From AC-32 sp963755635 (lineage in GTDB: Bacteria; Actinomycetota; Thermoleophilia; Gaiellales; Gaiellaceae), in contig CAVWKS010000036.1 in NCBI GenBank assembly GCA_963755635.1, positions 372,001 to 436,000 of the forward strand: a stretch of 64,000 nucleotides of DNA, read 5' to 3'. Every line of letters begins with the position of its first letter. Position 1 is the stretch's first letter. Positions 27,192 through 35,327 of this stretch are shown in pieces. The position numbers were made by a program, and so were the translations under genes. The notes beneath the pieces are model-generated. The model did not search any database. It was not told where the DNA came from and saw only the letters and a program-made list of their open reading frames with translations.

Positions 27192-27750
27192 CCCCAGGCC
27201 TCCAGAGCGGCTCCTCGCCGCCTGCGTTCGCCGCCCGCGCAAGGATGAACAACAGGTCGGAAAGCCGGTTCAGGTAGACGAGCGCGAGCGGGTTGACCGG
27301 GCGCTCGCCGGCGGCCCACAGGGCGACGCTTTCGGCCCGGCGGCAGACCGCTCGCGCGACGTGCAGGCGCGCTGCGGTCTCGCTCCCGCCGGGAAGGACG
27401 AAGCTCTTGAGCGGCTCGAGGGACTCGTTCGCTTCGTCGCAGTCGTGCTCGAGCCCGTCGATCTGATCCTGCGTGACGCGGAGCTTCCCGCCGCCTTCCT
27501 CGAACGGCACCGACAGGTCCGCCCCGAGGTCGAAGAGCTCGTTCTGGACCCGCTCCAGACGCGGGTCCCGGGCCTCGACCTGAGCCCAGCCGACGACGGA
27601 GTTGAGCTCGTCCACGGCGCCGTACGCGCGTACGAGCGGGTCGAGCTTCGAGACGCGTGAGCCGTCGCCGAGCGAGGTCTCGCCGTGGTCGCCGCCGCGT
27701 GTGTAGATCTTGGTCAGCCGGACCGGTTCATCTCGCTCGCGCGAGCTCAT
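27175..27750 (-). CDS. Cob(I)alamin adenosyltransferase, PduO type
   Basis: Makes adenosylcobalamin from cob(I)alamin and ATP, supplying the cofactor of the B12 mutase in this window. The 191-residue protein shows the PduO-family N-terminal ATP motif KIYTRGGDHGETSL, YGAVDELNS, the late RAVCRRAES and VYLNRLSDLLFILAR. Its ATG overlaps the acyl-CoA dehydrogenase stop (ATGA). The context (acyl-CoA catabolism plus B12 mutase) fits. Confidence 0.93.
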   Translation of the reverse strand: MSSRERDEPVRLTKIYTRGGDHGETSLGDGSRVSKLDPLVRAYGAVDELNSVVGWAQVEARDPRLERVQNELFDLGADLSVPFEEGGGKLRVTQDQIDGLEHDCDEANESLEPLKSFVLPGGSETAARLHVARAVCRRAESVALWAAGERPVNPLALVYLNRLSDLLFILARAANAGGEEPLWRPGASGSA

Positions 27751-28910
27751 CCTTGCGCCAGCTCGCGCTCGCGGAGGCCCAGGATCGAGCGCGCGATCAC
27801 GAGCCGCTGGATCTCGCTCGTCCCCTCGTAGATCTCGGTGATCTTCGCGTCGCGGTAGTAGCGCTCGACCGGGAACTCCTTCGTGTAGCCGTAGCCGCCC
27901 AGGATCTGGATCGCCTCGGCTGTCTGCCGGCGAGCCATCTCCGAGGCGAACAGCTTCGCCTTCGCGCCTTCCTCGGTGTGCGGGCGGTCTTGCTGCTTGA
28001 GCCACGCCGCCCGGTAGACGAGCAGCCGCGCCGCGTCGAGCTCGGTCGACATATCGGCGAGCTTCCACTGGATCGCCTGGAAGTCCGCGATCCGCTGGCC
28101 GAACTGGCGCCGCTCCAGCGCGTAGGCACGCGCGACGTCGTAGGCGGCCTGGGCGATCCCGAGCGCCTGGGCCGCGATTCCGATCCGGCCCCCGTCGAGC
28201 GTCGCCATCGCAACGTTGAAGCCCTTGCCTTCCTCGTGCAGCAGCCGGTCGCGCGGGACGCTCGCGCCCTCGATCACGAGGTCGACGGTCGAGGACGAGT
28301 TGAGCCCGAGCTTCTCCTCCTCGCGCGTGACGCGCACCTGGTCGCCGTCGAGGACGAACGCCGAGACGCCCTTCGCTCCGGGCGTGTCCGGGTCGGTGCG
28401 CGCGAACAACAGAACCGTGCCGCCGAACGCGCCGTTGGTGATCCACTGCTTCGCGCCCGAGATCGTCCAGCCGTCGCCGTCCGGCGTGGCAGCCGTGCGC
28501 AGCGACCCCGCGTCCGAGCCGGACTCCGGCTCCGTCAGCGCGAACGCGCCGATTGCCTCGCCACGCGCGAGCGGCGGCACGAAGCGGCTGCGCTGCTCGT
28601 CGGTTCCGAAGCGCAGGATCGGGAGCGTGACCGCGCTCGTGTGCACCGCAACCGTCACGCCGACACCAGCGTCGGCACGCGAGAGCTCCTCGAGGACGAG
28701 GATGTAGGAGAGGAAGTCCGCGCCGGCGCCGCCGTACTCCTCGGGGATGCAGACGCCGAGCAGCCCGAGCTCGGCCAGCTTGCCGAGCAGCTCCCGCGGG
28801 AAGCCGTGCTCGCGGTCCCAGGCCGCTGCGTTCGGCTCGATCTCTGCCTGCGCGAACTCGCGCGCCAGCGCCTGGATCTCGCGCTGGTCGTCGGCCAGCG
28901 TGAAGTCCAT
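27747..28910 (-). CDS. Acyl-CoA dehydrogenase
   Basis: FAD enzyme introducing the alpha-beta double bond in an acyl-CoA and passing electrons to ETF (encoded at 12880-14615). The 387-residue protein starts MDFTLADDQREIQALAREFA, has FALTEPESGSDAGSL, and ends with the catalytic-glutamate region IYEGTSEIQRLVIARSILG. It most resembles short-chain/branched-chain dehydrogenases, though chain length cannot be read from sequence. TATACT (28920-28925) is 9 nt before the ATG; it is divergent from the Rieske gene. Confidence 0.93.
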   Translation of the reverse strand: MDFTLADDQREIQALAREFAQAEIEPNAAAWDREHGFPRELLGKLAELGLLGVCIPEEYGGAGADFLSYILVLEELSRADAGVGVTVAVHTSAVTLPILRFGTDEQRSRFVPPLARGEAIGAFALTEPESGSDAGSLRTAATPDGDGWTISGAKQWITNGAFGGTVLLFARTDPDTPGAKGVSAFVLDGDQVRVTREEEKLGLNSSSTVDLVIEGASVPRDRLLHEEGKGFNVAMATLDGGRIGIAAQALGIAQAAYDVARAYALERRQFGQRIADFQAIQWKLADMSTELDAARLLVYRAAWLKQQDRPHTEEGAKAKLFASEMARRQTAEAIQILGGYGYTKEFPVERYYRDAKITEIYEGTSEIQRLVIARSILGLRERELAQG

Positions 28911-28919
28911 CGGGCGGCG

Positions 28920-28927
28920 AGTATAGT
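28920..28927. promoter_or_regulatory. Overlapping bidirectional -10 boxes, acyl-CoA dehydrogenase / Rieske gene
   Basis: AGTATAGT contains TATACT on minus (9 nt from the dehydrogenase ATG) and TATAGT on plus (just before the GTG at 28929, 10 nt before TTG 28938). The two start codons are 18 bases apart with no ribosome-binding site on either side. Confidence 0.42.
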
Positions 28928-28928
28928 C

Positions 28929-29966
28929 GTGCGCGCTTTGGCCTCCGGAACCGCCCAGGCGACTCTGCCGTGGACCTGGTACTCCGACCCGGACGTGCTA
29001 CGCCTCGAGCAGGAACGGATCTTCCGGCAGGGCTGGCACTACGCCGGGCCGGCCGAGCTCGTCGCGGAGCCTGGGAGCTACCTCACCTGCCGCGCGGGCG
29101 ACGTCCCGATCGTCGTCGTGCGCGGCCGCGACGCGGAGCTGCGCGCGTTCCTGAACGTCTGCCGCCACCGCGGCTCGGTGCTCGTCGAAGGACACGGCAG
29201 GCGCGAGACGCTCCAGTGCCCCTACCACGCGTGGACGTACGACCTCGACGGCCGGCTGCGGGCGGCGCCGCGCTCGGCAGGTGAGCTCGAGACCGACGGG
29301 ATCCGGCTCGCCGAGCTCGCGGTCGCGACGTGGGGCCCGCTCGTCTTCGTCAGCCCCGACCCCGAGGCAGATCCGCTGGAGGAGGCGCTCGGCCCGGTCG
29401 CCGCTCACGTCTCGGCGGGCGGGATCGACGTCCCCGCGCTCCGCTATCGCCGCCGGAGCGAGTTCGAGCTGGCCTGCAACTGGAAGATCGCCGTCGAGAA
29501 CTACCTCGAGTGCTACCACTGCGCCGTGGCCCACCCGGGCTTCAGCGCAGTCGTCGACGTGAGCCCGGACGCGTACCGGCTCGAGACGCACGCCCTCAGC
29601 TCGAGCCAGTTCGGGCCGACGAAGAACGGTGACGGGCCCGTCGAGGGGCAGTTCCACTGGCTCTGGCCGGCGACGAAGCTGTACGCGCTGCCCGGTCCGC
29701 CCAACCTCGCGGCGGGGCCGCTGACGCCGCTCGGCCCGGAGCGCTGCGCGGGCTTCCTCGACTACTTCTTCGCCGAGGACGTCACCGAACGGGAGATCGA
29801 GGAGCTGCTGGCCTTCGACGACCAGGTCGGGCGCGAGGACCGCGCGCTCGTCGAGTCCGTGCAGCGTGGCACCGGCTCGGGCCTGCTCGACGAAGGGCAG
29901 CTGCTCCCCGAGAGCGAGCGGCTGCTGGCCCACTTCCAGGGACTCGTGCGGGAGGCGCTCGCGTGA
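28929..29966 (+). CDS. Rieske non-heme iron oxygenase, large subunit
   Basis: Aromatic-ring-hydroxylating-type oxygenase, 345 residues. The N-terminal Rieske 2Fe-2S ligands are CRH (Cys78, His80) and CPYH (Cys97, His100); the mononuclear iron site is ENYLECYHCAVAHPGF (His197, His202). The C-terminal acid region (FDDQVGREDRALVESVQRG) resembles the single-component carnitine/choline-type oxygenases. No ferredoxin or reductase gene is adjacent. The start is GTG 28929, or TTG 28938 if leaderless. It overlaps the next lipoprotein gene (GTGA). The substrate is unknown. Confidence 0.88.
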   Translation: MRALASGTAQATLPWTWYSDPDVLRLEQERIFRQGWHYAGPAELVAEPGSYLTCRAGDVPIVVVRGRDAELRAFLNVCRHRGSVLVEGHGRRETLQCPYHAWTYDLDGRLRAAPRSAGELETDGIRLAELAVATWGPLVFVSPDPEADPLEEALGPVAAHVSAGGIDVPALRYRRRSEFELACNWKIAVENYLECYHCAVAHPGFSAVVDVSPDAYRLETHALSSSQFGPTKNGDGPVEGQFHWLWPATKLYALPGPPNLAAGPLTPLGPERCAGFLDYFFAEDVTEREIEELLAFDDQVGREDRALVESVQRGTGSGLLDEGQLLPESERLLAHFQGLVREALA

Positions 29967-30394
29967 GGAAGGCAGTCGTTCTGGCCGCGCTCGTTGCGCT
30001 CGTGGCCGTCCTCGCCGGCTGCGGCTCGGGCCCGCCCTCAGCGGAGAGCGTCGTCCGCGCGTGGAGCGAGGCGCTCAACGAGGGCGACAACAACACGGCC
30101 GCCAGCCTGTTCGCCCAGGGGGCCGAGGTGATCCAGGGCAACACCGTCTTGACCCTGCACACGCAGCACGACGCGCTCGTCTGGAACGCGGCGCTGCCCT
30201 GCTCGGGCCAGATCGTCTCGATCCACAGCCGCGGACAGGTGACGACGGCGACCTTCCTGCTCGGCGACCGCCAGCACGGCCACTGCGACGGGCCCGGCAA
30301 GCGGGCGACCGCCATCTTCAAGGTCGTCCGCGGGAAGATCGTGCTCTGGCACCAGACCGGCGGGTCTGCAGTCGCGCCGCCACCCTCGGTCTAG
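29963..30394 (+). CDS. Lipoprotein with NTF2-like domain
   Basis: A 143-residue exported protein: signal peptide with lipobox ending LAGCGSG (Cys about 20), then a compact domain beginning SAESVVRAWSEALNEGDNN, an arrangement typical of SnoaL/NTF2-like folds. Two cysteines (LPCSGQ, HGHCDG) may form a disulfide. The GTG overlaps the Rieske stop (GTGA). Whether it serves the oxygenase is unknown. Confidence 0.68.
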   Translation: MRKAVVLAALVALVAVLAGCGSGPPSAESVVRAWSEALNEGDNNTAASLFAQGAEVIQGNTVLTLHTQHDALVWNAALPCSGQIVSIHSRGQVTTATFLLGDRQHGHCDGPGKRATAIFKVVRGKIVLWHQTGGSAVAPPPSV

Positions 30395-30396
30395 CG

Positions 30397-31485
30397 CTAG
30401 ACGAAGGCCGCGCGGATCTGCCGGAGCGTGCCTTCGCGCGCGGCGAAAGCCTTCACGACGGCCGGATCGAACTGCCGGCCCGACTGCGCGAGGATCTCCC
30501 GGCCGGCCGTCTTCCAGGACATCGCCGCGCGATACGGCCGGTCGCTCGTCATCGCGTCGAGCGCATCCGCGACCGCGAAGACCCGCGCCGCCGCCGGAAT
30601 GTCCGTTCCCTCCCGCCCGTCGGGGTAGCCGCCGCCGTCCCAGCGCTCGTGATGCGAGCGGACGACCTCGAGCCCGCCGCCCTGGAGCAACGTCACCCCG
30701 AGGAGCATCTGCTCGCCGAGCACGGTGTGCGTCTGCATCAGGCGCCGCTCGGCCTCGGTCAGCGGGCCAGGCTTCTGGAGGATCTGGTCGGGGATCCCGA
30801 TCTTGCCGATGTCGTGCAGCAGGAAGCCGTAGCCGGCGCTCTCGTCGTCGGCGGCGTCCGGCACCGTCCCGGCCGCGAGCTCGAGCGCGTAGCGGTAGAC
30901 CCGCTGGGAATGCTCACCGGTGCCCATGTCCTTCGACTCGAGCGCGCTCGCGAGCGCCGTCACCGTCTCGCGATACGCGCTCTCCAGCAGGCGCCGCTGG
31001 CCGCGCTCGAGCTCGAGCAGGTGGCGCAGGTCGCGTGCGTAGAGGAGCAGCTGCTCGTCGTCGTAGCGCTTGCCGAGCGCCCGGAACGGCGTCCCGTACA
31101 GGCCGCCGGCCAGCCGCTCGACGACCGCCAGCAGCTCGAGCGGGCTGAACGGCTTGAGCATGAACGCGTCGGCGCCGACCTCTCCCGCCGTCGCCTCGGT
31201 CACCATGTCCGAGCCGGTCAGCAGCACGACGGGAATGTGGTGCGTCGTCCGCGAGGCCTTCAGGCTCGCGCAGAGCGCTGCCCCGTCGAGCCCGGGCATG
31301 CTGACGTCGAGCACGATCGCGTCAGGCGGCTCCCTCTCGATCAGCCGGCGCGCCTCGAACGCGTCGCCCGCCTCGACCACGTCGATATCGACCGCCTCGA
31401 ACGTCGTCCTCAGCAGCTCGCGGAGGGCCCCATCGTCGTCTACCACTAGCAGGCGCAGACCATCCTCCTTTGTCTGCTGTCTCAT
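30397..31485 (-). CDS. Response regulator with HD-GYP phosphodiesterase domain
   Basis: A 362-residue RpfG-like protein: receiver with Asp60 in IVLDVSMPG, then an HD-GYP domain with LLHDIGKIGIP, SHHERWDGGGYPDG and VADALDAMTSDRPYR, all intact, so c-di-GMP hydrolysis is expected. The ATG at 31485 has no ribosome-binding site, whereas AAAGGAGG (SD core 31464-31468) lies 5 nt before CTG at 31458, which would start the protein at LRLLVVDDD, right at the receiver's first strand. It follows the 3-hydroxyacyl-CoA dehydrogenase gene by 23 bases. No diguanylate cyclase is in the window. Confidence 0.9.
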   Translation of the reverse strand: MRQQTKEDGLRLLVVDDDGALRELLRTTFEAVDIDVVEAGDAFEARRLIEREPPDAIVLDVSMPGLDGAALCASLKASRTTHHIPVVLLTGSDMVTEATAGEVGADAFMLKPFSPLELLAVVERLAGGLYGTPFRALGKRYDDEQLLLYARDLRHLLELERGQRRLLESAYRETVTALASALESKDMGTGEHSQRVYRYALELAAGTVPDAADDESAGYGFLLHDIGKIGIPDQILQKPGPLTEAERRLMQTHTVLGEQMLLGVTLLQGGGLEVVRSHHERWDGGGYPDGREGTDIPAAARVFAVADALDAMTSDRPYRAAMSWKTAGREILAQSGRQFDPAVVKAFAAREGTLRQIRAAFV

Positions 31486-31508
31486 GTCGGCAGGGCGCCG
31501 ACTGAGCT

Positions 31509-32345
31509 TTATGCCTGGTAGATGTAGAAACCCTCGCCGGACTTGCGCCCTACTTTCCCTGCAAGCACCAAATCTTCGAGCAGCGGACAGGGCGCGTAAC
31601 GCGGGTCGTCAAGCCCTTCTTCGAGGACTTTCATGATTGCAACGCAGGTATCGAGGCCGATCAGGTCGGCGAGGGCGAGCGGCCCCAGCGGGTGAGCGAA
31701 GCCGAGCCTGGCGATCGTGTCGATCGCCTCGGCCTCGGCCACGCCGTCGTGAAGCGCCCAGACGGCCTCGTTGATGAAGGGCATCAGGATCCGGTTCGAC
31801 ACGAAGCCCGGGAAATCGTTCGCCACCGCGGGTGTCTTGCCCAGCTCGCGGGCGAGCTCCGTGATCGCCTCGGCCGTCTCGTCCGAGGTCTCCTTGCCCC
31901 GGACGATCTCGACGAGCTGCAGTACCGGCACCGGGTTGAAGAAGTGCATCCCGATCACCCGGTCGGGGCGGCTCGTCGCCGCGGCCAGCGTGGAGATCGG
32001 AATCGAGGACGTGTTCGACGCGAGCACGGCCTCTTGAGGGAACGCCGAGTCGGCCCGCCGGAAGACGTCCTCCTTGACCGCCGCGTCCTCGACGACCGCC
32101 TCGATCATCAGATCGGCCGGAACGAGGTCGTCGACAGGCTCGACTCGCCCGAGCACCTCGTCCGGCGCGGGCCCGCCCTTCTCGGCGAGCCGCGCGAGGC
32201 TCTTGCGCATCGTCTCGAGCCCCCGCTCGACCGCGCCCGGCGCCGCGTCGTAGAGCGACACGCGCCGCCCGGACGCCGCGACGACCTGCGCGATCCCGCC
32301 GCCCATCTGGCCGGCGCCGACCACGAGCACGTGCTCGAACCTCAC
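31509..32345 (-). CDS. 3-hydroxybutyryl-CoA dehydrogenase
   Basis: NAD(P)-dependent oxidation of 3-hydroxyacyl-CoA. The 278-residue protein begins VRFEHVLVVGAGQMGGGIAQ (Rossmann GxGxxG), has ASNTSSIPI, the catalytic-His region GMHFFNPVPVLQLVEIV, NDFPGFVSNRILMPFINEA and the late KVGRKSGEGFYIY. TAGGCT (32353-32358) is 7 nt before the GTG, suggesting a leaderless transcript. It fits with the nearby thiolase and acyl-CoA dehydrogenase. Confidence 0.93.
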   Translation of the reverse strand: MRFEHVLVVGAGQMGGGIAQVVAASGRRVSLYDAAPGAVERGLETMRKSLARLAEKGGPAPDEVLGRVEPVDDLVPADLMIEAVVEDAAVKEDVFRRADSAFPQEAVLASNTSSIPISTLAAATSRPDRVIGMHFFNPVPVLQLVEIVRGKETSDETAEAITELARELGKTPAVANDFPGFVSNRILMPFINEAVWALHDGVAEAEAIDTIARLGFAHPLGPLALADLIGLDTCVAIMKVLEEGLDDPRYAPCPLLEDLVLAGKVGRKSGEGFYIYQA

Positions 32346-32355
32346 GGGCGGGAGC

Positions 32356-32877
32356 CTAGTCGCGCCCGTCGATCCTGAGCACCTGCTGCAGGACCAGCAG
32401 GCCGAAGACGGCGCCGATGACGACGCCGATCTGCCGCGCGTGGCCGGCGTGCGCGGCCGCGAGAGCGCCCCACGCGACGAGGTACGCCCAGCCGGCGAGC
32501 GCCGCCCCGTAGACGAGCGCGAGACCGAGCGAGTGCTCGACCGTGAGCACCCCGAAGAGCCGCGGCGCCCCTTCCGGCCGGCGCGTGACGAGCGGGTGGA
32601 CAAGCAGCTCGCGCTCGAGCTCGCCCATCCGCTGCGCCGCGCCCTGCCTGATCTCGCTGTTGCGCAGCTCGTAGACGAGCACGCCGAGCGTGGCGCACAG
32701 CCCGAGCAGCCCGACCGCGAGCAGCGTCACCGGCGCCTGGTCGCCCTTGAGGAGCCCGACCGCGGCCCCGGAGAGCGTTGGCACGAGCGCGAGGAGCTTG
32801 AAGCGGACGTCGGTCAGGTCGCGGAAGACCGCGACCGCGCGGTCGTACTCCAGCCGCAGCCGATCCTCCTCGGCCAT
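32356..32877 (-). CDS. Membrane protein of unknown function
   Basis: A 173-residue protein with an acidic/helical N-terminus (EEDRLRLEYDRAVAVFRDL), a TM pair (about 27-70), a soluble loop (about 71-112) and another TM pair (about 113-163). I recognise no family. It lies between the 3-hydroxyacyl-CoA dehydrogenase and thiolase genes on the same strand, 41 bases after the thiolase and 10 bases before the dehydrogenase. Confidence 0.62.
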   Translation of the reverse strand: MAEEDRLRLEYDRAVAVFRDLTDVRFKLLALVPTLSGAAVGLLKGDQAPVTLLAVGLLGLCATLGVLVYELRNSEIRQGAAQRMGELERELLVHPLVTRRPEGAPRLFGVLTVEHSLGLALVYGAALAGWAYLVAWGALAAAHAGHARQIGVVIGAVFGLLVLQQVLRIDGRD

Positions 32878-32918
32878 CCGGCGGCATCTTCCCCGCCGGT
32901 CAGCCGGGGGTCAAGCTC

Positions 32919-34070
32919 TCAGACTTCCAGCAGGATCGCGTCGCCCTGGCCGCCGCCGGAGCAGATCGCCGCGAGCCCAAGGCCGCCGCCGTTGCGGTGC
33001 AGCTCGTGGACCATCGTCGCGAGGATGCGCGCGCCCGAGGCGCCGATCGGGTGGCCGAGGGCCACCGCGCCGCCGTTCACGTTCACCTTCTCCGGGTCGG
33101 CGCCGAGCATCTTCGTCGAGTTGAGCACGACCGACGAGAACGCCTCGTTCAGCTCGACCCGCTCGACGTCGTCGATCTTCTTGCCGGCCTTCTCGAGCGC
33201 GATCGCGCCGGCCTTCGCGGGCGTGCGCGCGAGATACGCGAAGTCGTCCGCGACGTAGCCCTGCGCGACGATCGTCGCCAGCACGTCGAGGCCGCGCCGC
33301 TTGGCGAACTCCTCGCTCGTCACGACCAGCGCGCCGGCGCCGTCGTTCACGCCCGGCGCGTTGCCGGCGGTCGTCGTCCCCTCGGGGTCGAAGACCGGCT
33401 TCAGCTTCGCGAGCTTCTCGATCGACGTGTCGCGCCGCGGGCCTTCGTCGACCGAGAAGTCCCCGACCGGCACGATCTCCTCTTCGAAGCGCCCCTCGTC
33501 GATCGCCTTGACCGCCCGCTCGTGCGAGCGCAGCGCCCAGAGATCCTGGTCCTCGCGCGAGATCCCCAGCTCACGCGAGACGAACGAGGCCTGCTCGACC
33601 ATGTGCCGGTTGTCGAAGGTCGAGGTCAGCCCGTCGTGCGTCATCAGGTCGATCAGCGTGCCGTCGCCGAGCCGGTAGCCGAAGCGCGCCTTCTTCAGGA
33701 TGTAGGGCGCGTTCGACATCGACTCCATGCCGCCGGCGACGACCACCTCGACGTCGCCCGCGCGGATCATCTGGTCGGCGATCTCGACCGCTCGGATCGA
33801 AGACGCGCAGACCTTGTTGATCGTGTCCGAGGGCAGCTCGATCGGCAAGCCCGCGCCGATCGTCGCCTGCCGCGCGGGCGCCTGGCCCGCGCCGCCCTGC
33901 AGCACCTGGCCCATGATCGCGTACTCGACCTCCCCGTTCTCGACCCCGGCGCGGTCGAGCGCGGCCCGAATCGCGATCGCGCCCAGCTCGGTCGCCTGGT
34001 AGTCGACGAGGCCGCCGCCGAGCCTGCCGAACGGCGTGCGGACAGCGGAAACGATCACCGAGCGGGACAT
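32919..34070 (-). CDS. Acetyl-CoA acetyltransferase (thiolase)
   Basis: Degradative or condensing thiolase, 383 residues. The acylated cysteine lies in INKVCASSIRA (near residue 88), with AGGMESMSNAPY, ELNEAFSS, GGAVALGHPIGASGAR and the second cysteine motif CSGGGQGDA. Ser replaces the usual Gly after CAS (CASGM in most). TAGGGT (34078-34083) is 7 nt before the ATG, overlapping the M42 peptidase stop; leaderless start likely. Confidence 0.94.
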   Translation of the reverse strand: MSRSVIVSAVRTPFGRLGGGLVDYQATELGAIAIRAALDRAGVENGEVEYAIMGQVLQGGAGQAPARQATIGAGLPIELPSDTINKVCASSIRAVEIADQMIRAGDVEVVVAGGMESMSNAPYILKKARFGYRLGDGTLIDLMTHDGLTSTFDNRHMVEQASFVSRELGISREDQDLWALRSHERAVKAIDEGRFEEEIVPVGDFSVDEGPRRDTSIEKLAKLKPVFDPEGTTTAGNAPGVNDGAGALVVTSEEFAKRRGLDVLATIVAQGYVADDFAYLARTPAKAGAIALEKAGKKIDDVERVELNEAFSSVVLNSTKMLGADPEKVNVNGGAVALGHPIGASGARILATMVHELHRNGGGLGLAAICSGGGQGDAILLEV

Positions 34071-34080
34071 GAGGGCAACC

Positions 34081-35139
34081 CTAGCGAGTGAAGTCGAGCC
34101 CGGGCTCGAGGCGCCCGGCGAACGCCGCCACGAGCCTGATCGCCGCGTCGACGTCGTCGAGCGAGGCCAGCTCGTTCGGCGAGTGCGCGTAGCGGATCGG
34201 GATCGAGATGAGGCCGGTCGCGACTCCCGCACGGCTGATGTGCGCGGCGTCCATGTCCGTGTGAGTGTGGCCGGCAGAGACGTTGACCGCGTACTCGATC
34301 CCCTCTGCCTCGGCGGTCTCCGACAGGAGCTCGAAGACCTTCGGGCTGATCGTCGAGCCGCGGTTGATGATCGGCCCTGCGCCGAGGGTCGCCTCCCCGT
34401 CGATCTTGGGGTCGCCGCCGGGCAGGTCTGTCGCCCCGGTGATGTCCACGGCCAGCACGACGTCCGGCTCGAGCGAGAACACGCTCGTCCGCGCGCCCGC
34501 GAAGTGGCCGATCTCCTCCTGAACCGCGGCCACGCCCAGGAAGTCGCCGGGCGCTCCTCCGGCCTTTGCGACCGCGCGCGCGGCTTCGAGCGCGACGTAG
34601 GCGCCGAGGCGGTTGTCGAGCGACCGCGAGGCGAACCGGCCTTCGACGAGCTCGACCGGCTCGCCGGCGATCACGGCAACGTCCCCGATCGAGACGAGCG
34701 CGAGCGCCTCCTCGCGGGAGCGCGCGCCGATGTCGATGTGCAGGTCCTCGAACTCGAGTCTCGGAAAGTCCTCCCCGCGCCTGAGCGGCCTGGGCGCCTT
34801 GCGCCCGACCACGCCCGGCACCGAGCCGCCGCGCGTGACGAGCTCGACCCGCTGGCCCACGAGCACCTCCGGCCGCCAGCCGCCGACTCTGAGCGGGTAG
34901 AGGAAGCCATCGTCGTCGGCGTGGGTGACCATCAGCCCGATCTCGTCGATGTGGCCGAGCACGGCGAGCGACGGCCCACCCGCGGTCCCAGTCACGCGCG
35001 CGACCGACGAGCCCAGCGTGTCGCCCGACACCTCCGCGAACTCCGAGGCGGCCTCGCGCCAGACCATCGTCGCCGCCGTCTCGTAGCCGGACGGGCCGGG
35101 CGCGGTCAGCAGGCGGCGCAGAAGCTCTGGAACGGCCAT
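34081..35139 (-). CDS. M42-family metallo-aminopeptidase
   Basis: Dinuclear-metal aminopeptidase (glutamyl aminopeptidase/endoglucanase M family), 352 residues. Metal and catalytic residues are visible: AVLGHIDEIG, SRSLDNRLGAY, AAVQEEIGHFAG (catalytic and metal-ligand Glu pair), AVDITGATD and AGHTHTDMDAAH. ATG 35139 is preferred over the longer frame because TAGGCT (35148-35153) is 8 nt upstream and the extension would run through the -10. It is divergent from the trp operon; the 59 bases between carry both promoters. Confidence 0.88.
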   Translation of the reverse strand: MAVPELLRRLLTAPGPSGYETAATMVWREAASEFAEVSGDTLGSSVARVTGTAGGPSLAVLGHIDEIGLMVTHADDDGFLYPLRVGGWRPEVLVGQRVELVTRGGSVPGVVGRKAPRPLRRGEDFPRLEFEDLHIDIGARSREEALALVSIGDVAVIAGEPVELVEGRFASRSLDNRLGAYVALEAARAVAKAGGAPGDFLGVAAVQEEIGHFAGARTSVFSLEPDVVLAVDITGATDLPGGDPKIDGEATLGAGPIINRGSTISPKVFELLSETAEAEGIEYAVNVSAGHTHTDMDAAHISRAGVATGLISIPIRYAHSPNELASLDDVDAAIRLVAAFAGRLEPGLDFTR

Positions 35140-35161
35140 CGGACGAGAGCCTAATTGACCC

Positions 35162-35191
35162 TTGACGGGCGCCACCCGCGGGCCCTACCCT
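35162..35191 (+). promoter_or_regulatory. Promoter of the trp operon
   Basis: TTGACG (35162-35167) and TACCCT (35186-35191) are separated by 18 bases, and a start site about 7 bases downstream falls on or next to the leader-peptide ATG at 35199. A second TTGACC lies at 35155-35160. The leader peptide would thus be translated from a leaderless message. Confidence 0.6.
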
Positions 35192-35198
35192 GCGGGAG

Positions 35199-35264
35199 AT
35201 GACTCTCGCACCGCGCATCTGGGGCTGGGCCTGGCGCCACGAGCGGGGCGGGAGCGTCGCCTGA
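35199..35264 (+). CDS. trpL: Trp operon leader peptide
   Basis: A 21-codon reading frame, MTLAPRIWGWAWRHERGGSV plus Ala, with three Trp codons in five positions (WGWAW, 35220-35234), ending 30 bases before an attenuator hairpin in front of trpE. Such Trp-rich peptides sense charged tRNA-Trp through ribosome stalling. CGAGCGG (35240-35246), within the peptide gene, can pair with CCGCTCG (35288-35294), and the pairing can extend inward with G.U pairs, giving the alternative structure expected in an attenuator. It is too short for standard ORF calling. Confidence 0.82.
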   Translation: MTLAPRIWGWAWRHERGGSVA

Positions 35265-35294
35265 CCTGATCCAAGACGCAATCCGTTCCGCTCG

Positions 35295-35320
35295 AGACCT
35301 TCCGGCAGGAGGGTCTTTTT
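35295..35320 (+). terminator. Trp attenuator terminator, SD of trpE in its stem
   Basis: AGACCTTCC (35295-35303), loop GGCA and GGAGGGTCT (35308-35316) make a 9-bp stem with one G.U pair, followed by TTTT, G, TTT. GGAGGG (35308-35313) in the right arm is also the only good ribosome-binding site for trpE, 5 nt before TTG 35319. The hairpin could therefore block both elongation and initiation. Confidence 0.8.
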
Positions 35321-35327
35321 GTTTGCC

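Noticed and set aside
27657..28928. Long plus-strand frame running into the Rieske gene
   Set aside because: It is antisense to the acyl-CoA dehydrogenase and cobalamin adenosyltransferase genes; only the part from 28929 has family motifs.
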